Shown piece by piece: positions 32,268-40,357 of a stretch of 64,000 bases of DNA. Positions within the stretch are counted from its first letter, which is position 1; each line of letters begins with the position of its first letter. Source of the stretch: Carnobacterium mobile DSM 4848 (GTDB lineage Bacteria > Bacillota > Bacilli > Lactobacillales > Carnobacteriaceae). The notes beneath the pieces were generated by a model. The model made no database searches. It saw only the letters and a program-made list of their open reading frames with translations, and was not told the DNA's origin. The stretch lies in assembly GCF_000744825.1 (NCBI RefSeq), contig NZ_JQMR01000001.1, positions 2,341,501 to 2,405,500 on the forward strand, written 5' to 3'. The position numbers were made by a program, and so were the translations under genes.

Positions 32268-33259
32268 TATTCATCACGATCACTTTCGCCTAACCCTGAG
32301 ATAGAATTTCTCATAGATGTATCTGCATTGATGTTTTTCATGTTGTAGTAATCCATCACACCTAATTTGCCTTCTTTCAATGCTTGAGAAAGTGCTAAAG
32401 GAACTTCCGCTTCCGCTTCAACTACGCGAGCACGCATTTTTTGAACTTCAGCAAGCATTTCTTGTTCTTGGGCAATAGCCATTGATCGTCTTTCTTCCGC
32501 TTTTGCTTGAGCAATATTTTTATCAGCTTCGGCTTGTTCCATTTGCAAGCTGGCACCAATATTACGACCAACATCAATATCTGCAATATCAATAGACAAG
32601 ATTTCAAAGGCAGTACCAGAATCTAACCCCTTGCGTAAAACAGTTTTAGAAATAGAATCAGGGTTTTCTAAAACATCTGTATGTTTAGTAGCGCTACCGA
32701 CCGTTGTAACGATCCCTTCACCAACACGAGCGATGATCGTTTCTTCACCGGCACCACCGACTAATCGTTCAATGTTTGCACGAACGGTTACTTTAGCGCG
32801 AGCTTTGACTTCAATTCCGTTCATCGCCATGGCAGCAATTTGTGGAGTTTCGATAACTTTTGGGTTAACACTGACTTGAACGGCTTCGAATACGTTCCGG
32901 CCAGCTAAATCAATAGCTGCAGCTTGTTTAAAAATTAAATCAATATTGGCACGCTGAGCAGCGATCAGGGCATCAATAACTTGGTTGATATCCCCACCGG
33001 CTAAATAGTGAGCTTCTAATTCATTGATGTCAATGTCTAAGCCAGCTTTAGTGGCTTTGATCAAAGGACGGATGATGTTTTGTGGAGCAACCCTTCTTAA
33101 TCGCATCCCTACTAATGTTCCAATAGAAACTTTTACTCCAGAAAAGTAAGCAGTAACCCATAATCCTACAGGTACAAACCGGAAAAACATACTTAAAATG
33201 ACAATGACGATGATTGCAATTATACCAATACCTATTAACCCACTTGTTTCTTCTAACAT
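32267..33259 (-). CDS. floA: Flotillin-like protein FloA
   Basis: A 330-residue flotillin-like protein that organises membrane microdomains. It has an N-terminal hydrophobic hairpin (about 8-45) and then the typical FloA body: [44 protein letters not shown], and the repeated Glu/Ala coiled-coil [26 protein letters not shown]. It ends with [25 protein letters not shown]. Length and motifs match YqfA of B. subtilis. AGGAGAGTG precedes the ATG, two bases after the NfeD stop. It forms an operon with NfeD upstream and the basic protein downstream. Confidence 0.92.
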   Translation of the reverse strand: MLEETSGLIGIGIIAIIVIVILSMFFRFVPVGLWVTAYFSGVKVSIGTLVGMRLRRVAPQNIIRPLIKATKAGLDIDINELEAHYLAGGDINQVIDALIAAQRANIDLIFKQAAAIDLAGRNVFEAVQVSVNPKVIETPQIAAMAMNGIEVKARAKVTVRANIERLVGGAGEETIIARVGEGIVTTVGSATKHTDVLENPDSISKTVLRKGLDSGTAFEILSIDIADIDVGRNIGASLQMEQAEADKNIAQAKAEERRSMAIAQEQEMLAEVQKMRARVVEAEAEVPLALSQALKEGKLGVMDYYNMKNINADTSMRNSISGLGESDRDE

Positions 33260-33261
33260 AT

Positions 33262-33861
33262 TTACGACACTCTCCTAACTATTATTTTAGAACCTTCAAC
33301 CTTCATGACTTCAACAAAGATATCAGACTCAATTTGTTCTCCTGAGCTTAGCACATCTAATTCAATATCATCAAACGCAACTTTTCCTGATGGTCTTAAT
33401 GTCGTGGTAGTAATGCCTTTTTTTCCTAAATAGTCAGAATAGTCTTTATTACTTGAAAAACCGCTGACTTTATTTAAATTGTCGTTCAATACTAGCTTAT
33501 TGAAGTTTCCAAAAGTATAGCCGTTTTTCAAGAGAATGACAGCTAATATTACCGAAATGATCCCTGCCACACTTAGATCAAACAAACTTTTGCCTATATC
33601 TCCGTAATTGAGATAAATTCCTCCAAAAAGCAAGATACCTCCTAATATTCCAGCAACGCCAAAATTCGGAATAAATACTTCTAGAATGATTAAAAGAATA
33701 CCCAAAATAAAAATAATAATGGGAAACCATTGTCCGCTTCCATTTAAAAAGAAATAACCAGCAAAACTTCCGATTGCCAATATTCCGCCTATAATGTAGT
33801 GGCGCGTCAATCCAGCAATAACTAGCCCAATGAAACCAACGCTTAATAATAAGATATTCAA
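33262..33861 (-). CDS. Short NfeD family membrane protein
   Basis: A 199-residue protein with several membrane helices (about 1-115) and a C-terminal OB-fold NfeD domain ([30 protein letters not shown]). It lacks the ClpP-like serine protease domain of long NfeD such as B. subtilis YqeZ, so it is the short form. I chose the TTG at 33861, because AAGGAGGTGA lies 6-7 nt before it; the longer frame would start on a GTG inside that ribosome site. It is first in the operon with floA; NfeD proteins commonly act with flotillins. Confidence 0.82.
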   Translation of the reverse strand: MNILLLSVGFIGLVIAGLTRHYIIGGILAIGSFAGYFFLNGSGQWFPIIIFILGILLIILEVFIPNFGVAGILGGILLFGGIYLNYGDIGKSLFDLSVAGIISVILAVILLKNGYTFGNFNKLVLNDNLNKVSGFSSNKDYSDYLGKKGITTTTLRPSGKVAFDDIELDVLSSGEQIESDIFVEVMKVEGSKIIVRRVS

Positions 33862-34282
33862 ATCTTTCACCTCCTTCAGAAATAGAAATTATTCATTTAC
33901 TAATCGATTCGCGGCCTATATGGAAGTAAGAAAAAAGAGAATACTTTCATAGGGTGTTCATTCTTTCTTATTGTATTTTAAGAAAGGCCTTTAACCTATT
34001 TTACCATTATTCACAAGTTTATGCACATGACATTACAAGAAAAAGCTCATTTACCTTTAAAATATTTTTTATTTTGTTTAAAAGATATTGAAAAGAAAAA
34101 GACGATTTTGTTTTTTTCTTAGTACTTAAGTTATTAGCTTTGGATTTTAAAAAAATAGGGCATTTAAGTCAAATTGAATAAGTTTAATGGATCAGTACTT
34201 AATCGGATAAAATAAAAGGAAAGAGGAGAGTCTAAGCTTTTTTTAAAGAAGAAGAAAATAAAGTTGACAGAAAACAAATAAA
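33862..34282. other. AT-rich gap between divergent flotillin and glycogen operons
   Basis: It holds the promoter region of the NfeD-floA operon and the upstream part of the glg leader. I see no ORF with a ribosome site. TTGACA at 34264-34269 is a good -35 box but has no -10 at normal spacing. Confidence 0.4.
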
Positions 34283-34298
34283 AAGAAAGCGTTATCAT
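34283..34298. promoter_or_regulatory. Probable cre site of the glycogen operon
   Basis: AAGAAAGCGTTATCAT differs from WTGNAARCGNWWWCAW at one position only. It lies between a TTGACA at 34264 and a TATACT at 34310, about 180 bp before glgB. Catabolite control of glycogen genes by CcpA is the natural reading. Confidence 0.6.
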
Positions 34299-34420
34299 TA
34301 AATATGCGGTATACTTAGATTAGGCCGAATAATACAATAAAAATTTATTTAAAAGCTGAATTTTTACAAATAAAAAAATTAATGTAATTAGCTAGTGGTA
34401 AAATTAAAAATTAATGATAG

Positions 34421-34453
34421 AATAATGAAAACAAACTTTATTTTTTCATTATT
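34421..34453 (+). other. Hairpin next to the glgB ribosome site
   Basis: AATAATGAAAA pairs with TTTTCATTATT over an 11-nt loop, ending 5 bases before the GGAAGGAG of glgB. The stem is all A/T except for one pair, so it is weak. It could modulate glgB translation or mark mRNA processing. Confidence 0.35.
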
Positions 34454-34475
34454 TTAAAAGGAAGGAGACTTGCAA

Positions 34476-36401
34476 ATGGTCAAACAAGTCAATCAAGAAA
34501 CAAGTCGTGAACAGCTTGAAGAAGAATTGTATTTGTTTAATACAGGACAACTCTTCGATAGTTATTTAACATTAGGATGTGCTGCTGAGATTTTCGAAGG
34601 AGTTGCTGGTTTTCGTTTTACTGTTTGGGCGCCTCATGCCAAGTCGGTCTCCGTCGTTGCTGATTTTTGTAATTGGGATACAGGCTTAGCAATGGAAAAA
34701 ATAGATGAAACAGGCGCTTGGACTTTATTTAGCGATGCAGCAAAAGAAGGACACTGTTATAAATACCGAATTGAGCAAGCCAATGGAGAAATGAAATTAA
34801 AGATTGATCCTTATGCCCACGAATTTGAAGTTCGGCCTAAAGATGCCTCAATCGTAAAGTCTTTGCCGCAAAAAAAATGGAAAGACCATTTATGGATGGC
34901 AAGCAAAAAACGCCATACGCTAACTAAACGACCGATAAACATTTATGAAGTTCATTTAAGTTCTTGGAAATGCCATGCTGACGGCAGCTGGTACAGTATT
35001 CCTGAACTGCAACAAGAATTAATACCTTATGTAAAAGAAATGGGGTATACCCATATTGAATTTATGCCGTTGATGGAACACCCGTTAGATGCTTCATGGG
35101 GCTACCAGCTGACTGGGTATTATGCCGTTTCTTCAAAATTTGGAACGATTGAAGAATTTCAGGATTTTGTAGAAGCTGCCCACCAGGCACATATTGGCGT
35201 GATCATGGATTGGGTCCCTGGACATTTTAACCGAAATGATTACGGGATGGCTTATTTTGATGGAACGCCTCAATTTGAATATAACGACAGCAATAAAGCT
35301 CAGAATTTTAGATGGGGCACAATGAATTTTGATTTAGGCAAAGCGCAAGTACACAGTTTTTTGATTTCTAATGCATTATTTTGGTTAGAGCAATTTCATT
35401 TAGACGGCTTACGAGTAGATGCGGTATCGAGTATGCTGTACTTGGATTACGATGAGGGCCCTTGGATACCGAATGAAGATGGCAGCAATCACAATCGCGA
35501 AGGTGTCCACTTTATTCAAAAAATGAATACCACCATTTTCAAACGTCATCCCGATGTTCTGATGATCGCAGAAGAAAGTACAGCTTGGTCTAAGGTTACC
35601 TGTCCCGTTGATCAAGGAGGATTAGGATTTAATTACAAATGGAACATGGGCTGGATGAACGATACCTTGAAATTCTTCGAAATGGATCCACTTCTACGCA
35701 AACACCACTTTAACTTAATTACCTTTTCATTTATGTATGCTTTTAATGAAAAATTTATTTTACCTTTTTCTCATGATGAAGTCGTTCACGGCAAAAAATC
35801 ATTGATGCATAAGATGCACGGCGACCGCTACAATCAATTTGCCGGATTAAGAACAATGGAAGCCTATAAAATGGCTCATCCTGGAAAGAAACTGGATTTC
35901 ATGGGAAATGAATTTGGCCAGTTTTTAGAGTGGCGGGTTCATTCTGAATTAGAATGGAGCAGCTTAGAAGATGAGATGAATCATCAGTACCAGCAATTTA
36001 GTCAAAGATTGAATGAACTGTATAAAAAAGAACGGGCTTTGTGGGAAATCGACCACGATCCCAGTGGTATTGAAATTCTTGATGCGGATAACGCGGAGGA
36101 GTCTATTTTAACCTTTATTCGCAAAGGCAAGAAACCGCGTGATTTTTTAATTGTATTGTGCAACTTTTTACCGGTAGAACGACAACAGTACAAAGTCGGT
36201 GTACCTTATGAAGGTCTTTATGAAGAACTATTAAATACCGAGATGGTTGAATTTGGAGGTGTTTGGACGACTGGACAAGGAGTATTAAAAACGTCGGCTG
36301 ATTCTCAGAACAGACAACCGTATTCATTAGAACTTATTTTACCAGCAATGAGTGTCGTGATTTTAAGACCTAAAAGAGTAATGGGTGTACCAAAAAGCTG
36401 A
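34476..36401 (+). CDS. glgB: 1,4-alpha-glucan branching enzyme
   Basis: A 641-residue GH13 enzyme that moves short glucan chains to alpha-1,6 positions in glycogen. A CBM48 domain occupies about 35-125 (FRFTVWAPHAKSVSVVADFCNW). The catalytic barrel follows with MDWVPGHFNRND, GLRVDAVSS (nucleophile Asp near 315), MIAEEST (acid/base Glu near 364) and LPFSHDEVVHGK (third acid, Asp near 433). A C-terminal beta domain ends the protein. I chose the ATG at 34476, 9 nt after GGAAGGAG; a TTG two codons earlier is too close to it. It is the first gene of the six-gene glycogen operon. Confidence 0.95.
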   Translation: MVKQVNQETSREQLEEELYLFNTGQLFDSYLTLGCAAEIFEGVAGFRFTVWAPHAKSVSVVADFCNWDTGLAMEKIDETGAWTLFSDAAKEGHCYKYRIEQANGEMKLKIDPYAHEFEVRPKDASIVKSLPQKKWKDHLWMASKKRHTLTKRPINIYEVHLSSWKCHADGSWYSIPELQQELIPYVKEMGYTHIEFMPLMEHPLDASWGYQLTGYYAVSSKFGTIEEFQDFVEAAHQAHIGVIMDWVPGHFNRNDYGMAYFDGTPQFEYNDSNKAQNFRWGTMNFDLGKAQVHSFLISNALFWLEQFHLDGLRVDAVSSMLYLDYDEGPWIPNEDGSNHNREGVHFIQKMNTTIFKRHPDVLMIAEESTAWSKVTCPVDQGGLGFNYKWNMGWMNDTLKFFEMDPLLRKHHFNLITFSFMYAFNEKFILPFSHDEVVHGKKSLMHKMHGDRYNQFAGLRTMEAYKMAHPGKKLDFMGNEFGQFLEWRVHSELEWSSLEDEMNHQYQQFSQRLNELYKKERALWEIDHDPSGIEILDADNAEESILTFIRKGKKPRDFLIVLCNFLPVERQQYKVGVPYEGLYEELLNTEMVEFGGVWTTGQGVLKTSADSQNRQPYSLELILPAMSVVILRPKRVMGVPKS

Positions 36402-36423
36402 TCAAACATAAAAGGAGGGGAGA

Positions 36424-36450
36424 GGAAGAATAGATACGCTCTATTCTTCC
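36424..36450 (+). other. Perfect 11-bp hairpin between the Shine-Dalgarno and the start codon of glgC
   Basis: GGAAGAATAGA (36424-36434) pairs with TCTATTCTTCC (36440-36450) over a 5-nt loop. A strong AAAGGAGGGG lies just before it (36411-36420) and the glgC ATG 8 nt after it. With the hairpin folded, the ribosome site would be brought to about 10 nt from the start, so it may act as a bridge or switch. Confidence 0.65.
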
Positions 36451-36457
36451 AGGTGCT

Positions 36458-37609
36458 ATGAAAAATATAGAAACGTTAGCGATGATTTTAGCAGGAGGAC
36501 AAGGTTCACGGCTAGGAAAATTAACTAAAGAGATCGCAAAACCGGCTGTACCCTTCGGTGGAAAATACCGAATCATTGATTTTGCTTTAAGCAATTGTGT
36601 GAATTCAGGAATTAAAAATGTTGGAGTTGTCACTCAATACCAGCCAAGAGAATTAAACAGCCATGTCGGCAATGGAGCTGCTTGGGGTCTCAATATCCAT
36701 AATGGCGGGGCAACGATTTTACAACCTTATTCAAGTATTGAAGGTGAAAAGTGGTTTAAAGGGACAGCCAATGCCATTTATCAAAATATTGACTTTATTG
36801 ATCGGCATAATCCTGAGTATGTATTGGTTCTTTCAGGAGACCATATTTATAAAATGGATTACCAAGAAATGCTAGAATTCCATAAAGCTAAGAAAGCAGC
36901 TTTGACTGTTGGGGTAATACCTGTGCCGATTGAAGAAGCTCCTCGTTTTGGAATTATGAATACCGACCAAACGGGCAGAATCATTGAGTTTGAAGAAAAA
37001 CCGAAAGAACCTAAAAGCAATCTAGCATCAATGGGTGTCTACATTTTTAATTGGTCGTTGTTAAAAAAATATTTGGTAGACGATCAAGCAAAAAATCGTG
37101 TATTAGAAGACTTCGGCCAACATGTTATTCCAGCTTACTTAGGAAATGGCGAGAATGTGTTTGCTTATGCATTCAGAGACTACTGGAAAGATGTGGGAAC
37201 CATTGAAAGTTTATGGGAAGCCAATATGGAATTTTTAGATCCAACGCATGCCTTGAATATCCGAAATTCCGATTGGCGGATTTATTCACAAAATCCATCA
37301 GCACCGCCACAATTTTTAACGGCTACATCGAAAGTTTCAAATGCGATGATAGTGGACGGCTGCTATGTGGCAGGCGAAGTAAACCATTCTATTTTGTCTC
37401 ATAATGTAAAAATTGGAAAAGGTTCTACTGTAAAAGACAGCATCATCATGGCAGACGTCACAATCGGTGAAAATGTTACGATCGAACATGCCATTGTAGG
37501 AGAACACGCTAAAATCCATGATGGCGCTCAGCTGATCGGTCAAGAAAAAGAAATTGCCGTTGTTGGGTACAGTGAAGAGATTGGAGGACTAAAAGATGAA
37601 GAAGCATAA
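36458..37609 (+). CDS. glgC: Glucose-1-phosphate adenylyltransferase, catalytic subunit
   Basis: A 383-residue enzyme making ADP-glucose from ATP and glucose-1-phosphate, the first step of glycogen synthesis. The nucleotidyltransferase signature [22 protein letters not shown] is near residues 11-32, [15 protein letters not shown] near 119-133 and [18 protein letters not shown] near 163-180. A C-terminal left-handed beta-helix with hexapeptide repeats ([21 protein letters not shown]) follows. Catalytic residues appear intact, unlike in GlgD. The strong ribosome site is separated from the ATG by a hairpin. The end overlaps glgD by 14 bases. Confidence 0.95.
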   Translation: MKNIETLAMILAGGQGSRLGKLTKEIAKPAVPFGGKYRIIDFALSNCVNSGIKNVGVVTQYQPRELNSHVGNGAAWGLNIHNGGATILQPYSSIEGEKWFKGTANAIYQNIDFIDRHNPEYVLVLSGDHIYKMDYQEMLEFHKAKKAALTVGVIPVPIEEAPRFGIMNTDQTGRIIEFEEKPKEPKSNLASMGVYIFNWSLLKKYLVDDQAKNRVLEDFGQHVIPAYLGNGENVFAYAFRDYWKDVGTIESLWEANMEFLDPTHALNIRNSDWRIYSQNPSAPPQFLTATSKVSNAMIVDGCYVAGEVNHSILSHNVKIGKGSTVKDSIIMADVTIGENVTIEHAIVGEHAKIHDGAQLIGQEKEIAVVGYSEEIGGLKDEEA

Positions 37610-38765
37610 AATAGGAGCTATTTTAAATTTAAATGAGGATGGAAAAAAGTTAGCGCCATTAACAGATACGCGGCCGATCGCTTCTTTGCCATTTGGCTGT
37701 CGTTACCGTTTGATTGATTTTCCGTTTACTAGTCTGCACAGCGCTTCAATCGAATCGGCAGCTTATTTCCTTACAGGGAATGGCCGCTCGTTGCATGACC
37801 ATATCCGCAGCGGCGCATCTTGGGGATTAGATTCTTCTATTGGTGGAGGTTTGTTCCCTTATACTGAAACGGATGTCCGTCAGACTAGCGAAGTTGAAGA
37901 GCCAGGTCAATTAAGTAATTTTTACCATAATCAAATTCACTATGTTGTCCGCTCAAAATCAGAATACGTTGTTGTAATGGGAAGCAAAATGCTTTGCAAT
38001 ATCGACCTTCCTGCGCTTTTACGGTACCACCAAGAAAAAGAAGCAGATGTGACGATCATGTATAAAAATATGCCGAAATCCACTTATTTGGCAAATGAAG
38101 CGGCAACTTATTTTACTTTTGATAAAGAAGAGCAAGATAAAATTACTGCCATTACTACTTTCGAACAACTGCCGCTAGATGCTGAAACTGTCGCATTAAG
38201 TATGAATATTGCCATTATGAGTTCTGAAAAATTTATTGAATTAGCTACACAAGCAGGCAAAAAAAATGAAAATGGAGATACGCTCCTTTTAATCAAAGAC
38301 CATCTAAATGAAAATAAGGTATACGGTTATGAATATACCGGATATTTAAAAGATATCGATGATATTCAAAGTTATTTTGAAGCCAATATGGATATGTTGG
38401 TTGAAGCAAATTACAATGCTTTATTCAACCGTGGAGATTCCATTATTACAAAAGTTAAGAACGGAGCACCGACTTTTTATTCAAAAGATGCCAAAGTCAG
38501 CAATGCTCAATTTGCCAGCGATTGTTTTATCGAAGGAGAAGTTAAAAACTCGCTTATTTTCCGAAAAGTAACGATTGGCAAAAATGCTCAAGTCCATCAT
38601 TCTATTGTGATGCAAGGCACTCAGATAGGGGAAGGCGCTGTTTTAGAATACGTGATACTCGATAAGGGAGTAAGAATTGGTGCCGGAGTCCATTTGAAAG
38701 GAACGGCTGATGAGGTAATGGTGATCAAAAAAAATAGTGTGATTGAATCTAAGAAAGGAGTTTAA
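37596..38765 (+). CDS. glgD: Glucose-1-phosphate adenylyltransferase subunit GlgD
   Basis: A 389-residue paralogue of GlgC that forms the heterotetramer found in Firmicutes. The nucleotide-binding glycine-rich loop is degenerate ([26 protein letters not shown] in place of AGGQGSRL), so the subunit is probably regulatory. The beta-helix domain is retained ([21 protein letters not shown]). TGGAGG precedes the ATG inside the glgC end. The overlap with glgC predicts coupled translation and equal amounts of the two subunits. glgA follows 5 bp later. Confidence 0.93.
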   Translation: MKKHKIGAILNLNEDGKKLAPLTDTRPIASLPFGCRYRLIDFPFTSLHSASIESAAYFLTGNGRSLHDHIRSGASWGLDSSIGGGLFPYTETDVRQTSEVEEPGQLSNFYHNQIHYVVRSKSEYVVVMGSKMLCNIDLPALLRYHQEKEADVTIMYKNMPKSTYLANEAATYFTFDKEEQDKITAITTFEQLPLDAETVALSMNIAIMSSEKFIELATQAGKKNENGDTLLLIKDHLNENKVYGYEYTGYLKDIDDIQSYFEANMDMLVEANYNALFNRGDSIITKVKNGAPTFYSKDAKVSNAQFASDCFIEGEVKNSLIFRKVTIGKNAQVHHSIVMQGTQIGEGAVLEYVILDKGVRIGAGVHLKGTADEVMVIKKNSVIESKKGV

Positions 38766-38770
38766 GCTTA

Positions 38771-40204
38771 ATGGCACTAAAAGTATTATTTGCAGCAGCT
38801 GAATGTGCTCCCTTCTTTAAAACAGGCGGATTGGGTGATGTAGCGGGAGCTTTGCCGAAAGAATTAAAAAAACAAGGAATCGATGTTCGAGTTGTACTGC
38901 CTTTTCATACAACGATGGCCCAAGAATACCAAGAGCAATTGGAAGATGTCGTGCAGTTTGAAGTGAAAGTAGGTTGGCGTAACCAATTTTGCGGATTAAA
39001 AAAACTCGTCAAAGATGATGTAACGTATTATTTTATTGATAATCTGTATTATTTTGATCGTCCGAGCCTCTACGGTTTTGATGATGACGGCGAGCGTTTT
39101 GCTTTCTTCTCACAAGCCGTCTGTGAAATGATGGAGAAAATCGATTTTATTCCAGAAGTGCTCCATGTAAATGACTGGCATACAGCGATCGTTCCAGTTT
39201 TATTGAAAGATAAATACCAATGGATCAAAGCCTATCAAGGAATTAAAACCATGTTGACGATCCATAATCTGCAGTTTCAAGGGATTTATGGACAACTGGT
39301 TTTATCCGATTGGTATGGCATCGGCTATAACACGTTTCATGAAGAAGGTCTAAAATATTATGAAGACGTCAACACCTTAAAAGGCGGTATTTTCTTTGCA
39401 GATCAGGTAACAACAGTGAGTCCGACTTATGCTGCAGAAATCCAGACAGCAGCTTTTGGGGAAAATCTAGAGGGCGTTTTACGGCAAAATAATTACAAAT
39501 TAAGCGGCATCTTAAATGGAATCGATTATGAAGTATTCGATCCGCAAACCGATAAAAAAATACAAGGTCATTTTTCGCTTGATGATTTAAGCGGAAAAGC
39601 AGTTGATAAAGCCTTGTTGCAAAAACGAGTCGGTTTACCGGTTGAGCCCAATGTCCCTGTGATGTCGATGGTCAGTCGCTTGACTGCTCAAAAAGGGTGT
39701 CATTTATTACAAGAAAAAATGGAAGAACTGATGCAGCGTGATGTGCAAGTTTTGATCTTAGGAACTGGCGAATTAGAATACGAAGACAGCTTTCGTTATT
39801 TTACTGCGCGTTACCCTGATAAATTCAAAGCGGTCATTGACTTTGACGTTACTTTAGCACAACAAATTTATGCAGGCAGCGACTTGTTTATTATGCCTTC
39901 CGCTTTTGAACCCTGTGGTCTTTCACAACTCTATTCACTTCGTTACGGCACATTACCGATCGTACATGAAACAGGCGGGTTGAAAGATACAGTCATTCCT
40001 TACAATGCTTTTACAGGAGAAGGGACAGGGTTTAGCTTCTATGACTACCGTGGAGAAGTGATGTTGGAAACAATCGATCAAGCGCTGACCGTTTATTACG
40101 ATGAGCCTAAAGTATGGCAGTCGCTGGTCAAGCAAGCTATGCGGGAAGACAACAGTTGGGAAAAATCAGCAGCAGTCTATATAGAACATTACCAATCTTT
40201 GTAA
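38771..40204 (+). CDS. glgA: Glycogen synthase (ADP-glucose type)
   Basis: A 477-residue GT5 glycosyltransferase that extends alpha-1,4-glucan from ADP-glucose. The ADP-glucose motif KTGGLGDVAGALPKEL is near residues 17-32. HVNDWHTAIVPVLLK is near 137 and NGIDYEVFDP near 251. The C-terminal Rossmann half has SRLTAQKGCHLL, PSAFEPCGLSQLYSLRYGTLPIV and an ETGG near 400. AAGGAG precedes the ATG and the gene follows glgD by 5 bp. A possible attenuator lies in the 153-bp gap to glgP. Confidence 0.95.
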   Translation: MALKVLFAAAECAPFFKTGGLGDVAGALPKELKKQGIDVRVVLPFHTTMAQEYQEQLEDVVQFEVKVGWRNQFCGLKKLVKDDVTYYFIDNLYYFDRPSLYGFDDDGERFAFFSQAVCEMMEKIDFIPEVLHVNDWHTAIVPVLLKDKYQWIKAYQGIKTMLTIHNLQFQGIYGQLVLSDWYGIGYNTFHEEGLKYYEDVNTLKGGIFFADQVTTVSPTYAAEIQTAAFGENLEGVLRQNNYKLSGILNGIDYEVFDPQTDKKIQGHFSLDDLSGKAVDKALLQKRVGLPVEPNVPVMSMVSRLTAQKGCHLLQEKMEELMQRDVQVLILGTGELEYEDSFRYFTARYPDKFKAVIDFDVTLAQQIYAGSDLFIMPSAFEPCGLSQLYSLRYGTLPIVHETGGLKDTVIPYNAFTGEGTGFSFYDYRGEVMLETIDQALTVYYDEPKVWQSLVKQAMREDNSWEKSAAVYIEHYQSL

Positions 40205-40242
40205 AAAAGACCAGATTAAAGGAAGCAGTAAGCAATTAAAAT

Positions 40243-40310
40243 GCTCTAATTCAATGAACAGGTGTTGGAACAAATCTGACTCTATTCAGAATTGGAGCTC
40301 TCTTTGTTTT
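40243..40310 (+). terminator. Possible attenuator hairpin between glgA and glgP
   Basis: GCTCTAATTC (40243-40252) pairs with GAATTGGAGC (40289-40298, with one G-U), followed by TCTCTTTGTTTT. A small TCTGA/TCAGA stem fits within the loop. It could partly reduce glgP transcription relative to the synthetic genes. Confidence 0.45.
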
Positions 40311-40357
40311 ATCATACGAAAAACCAGTAAGATTGTTGAAAGAAAAGGAGAATTTTT

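Noticed and set aside
34264-34298. Full -35/-10 promoter using TTGACA at 34264 and TATCAT at 34293
   Set aside because: The spacing is 23 bp, too long for sigma-A; the glg start site remains unresolved.
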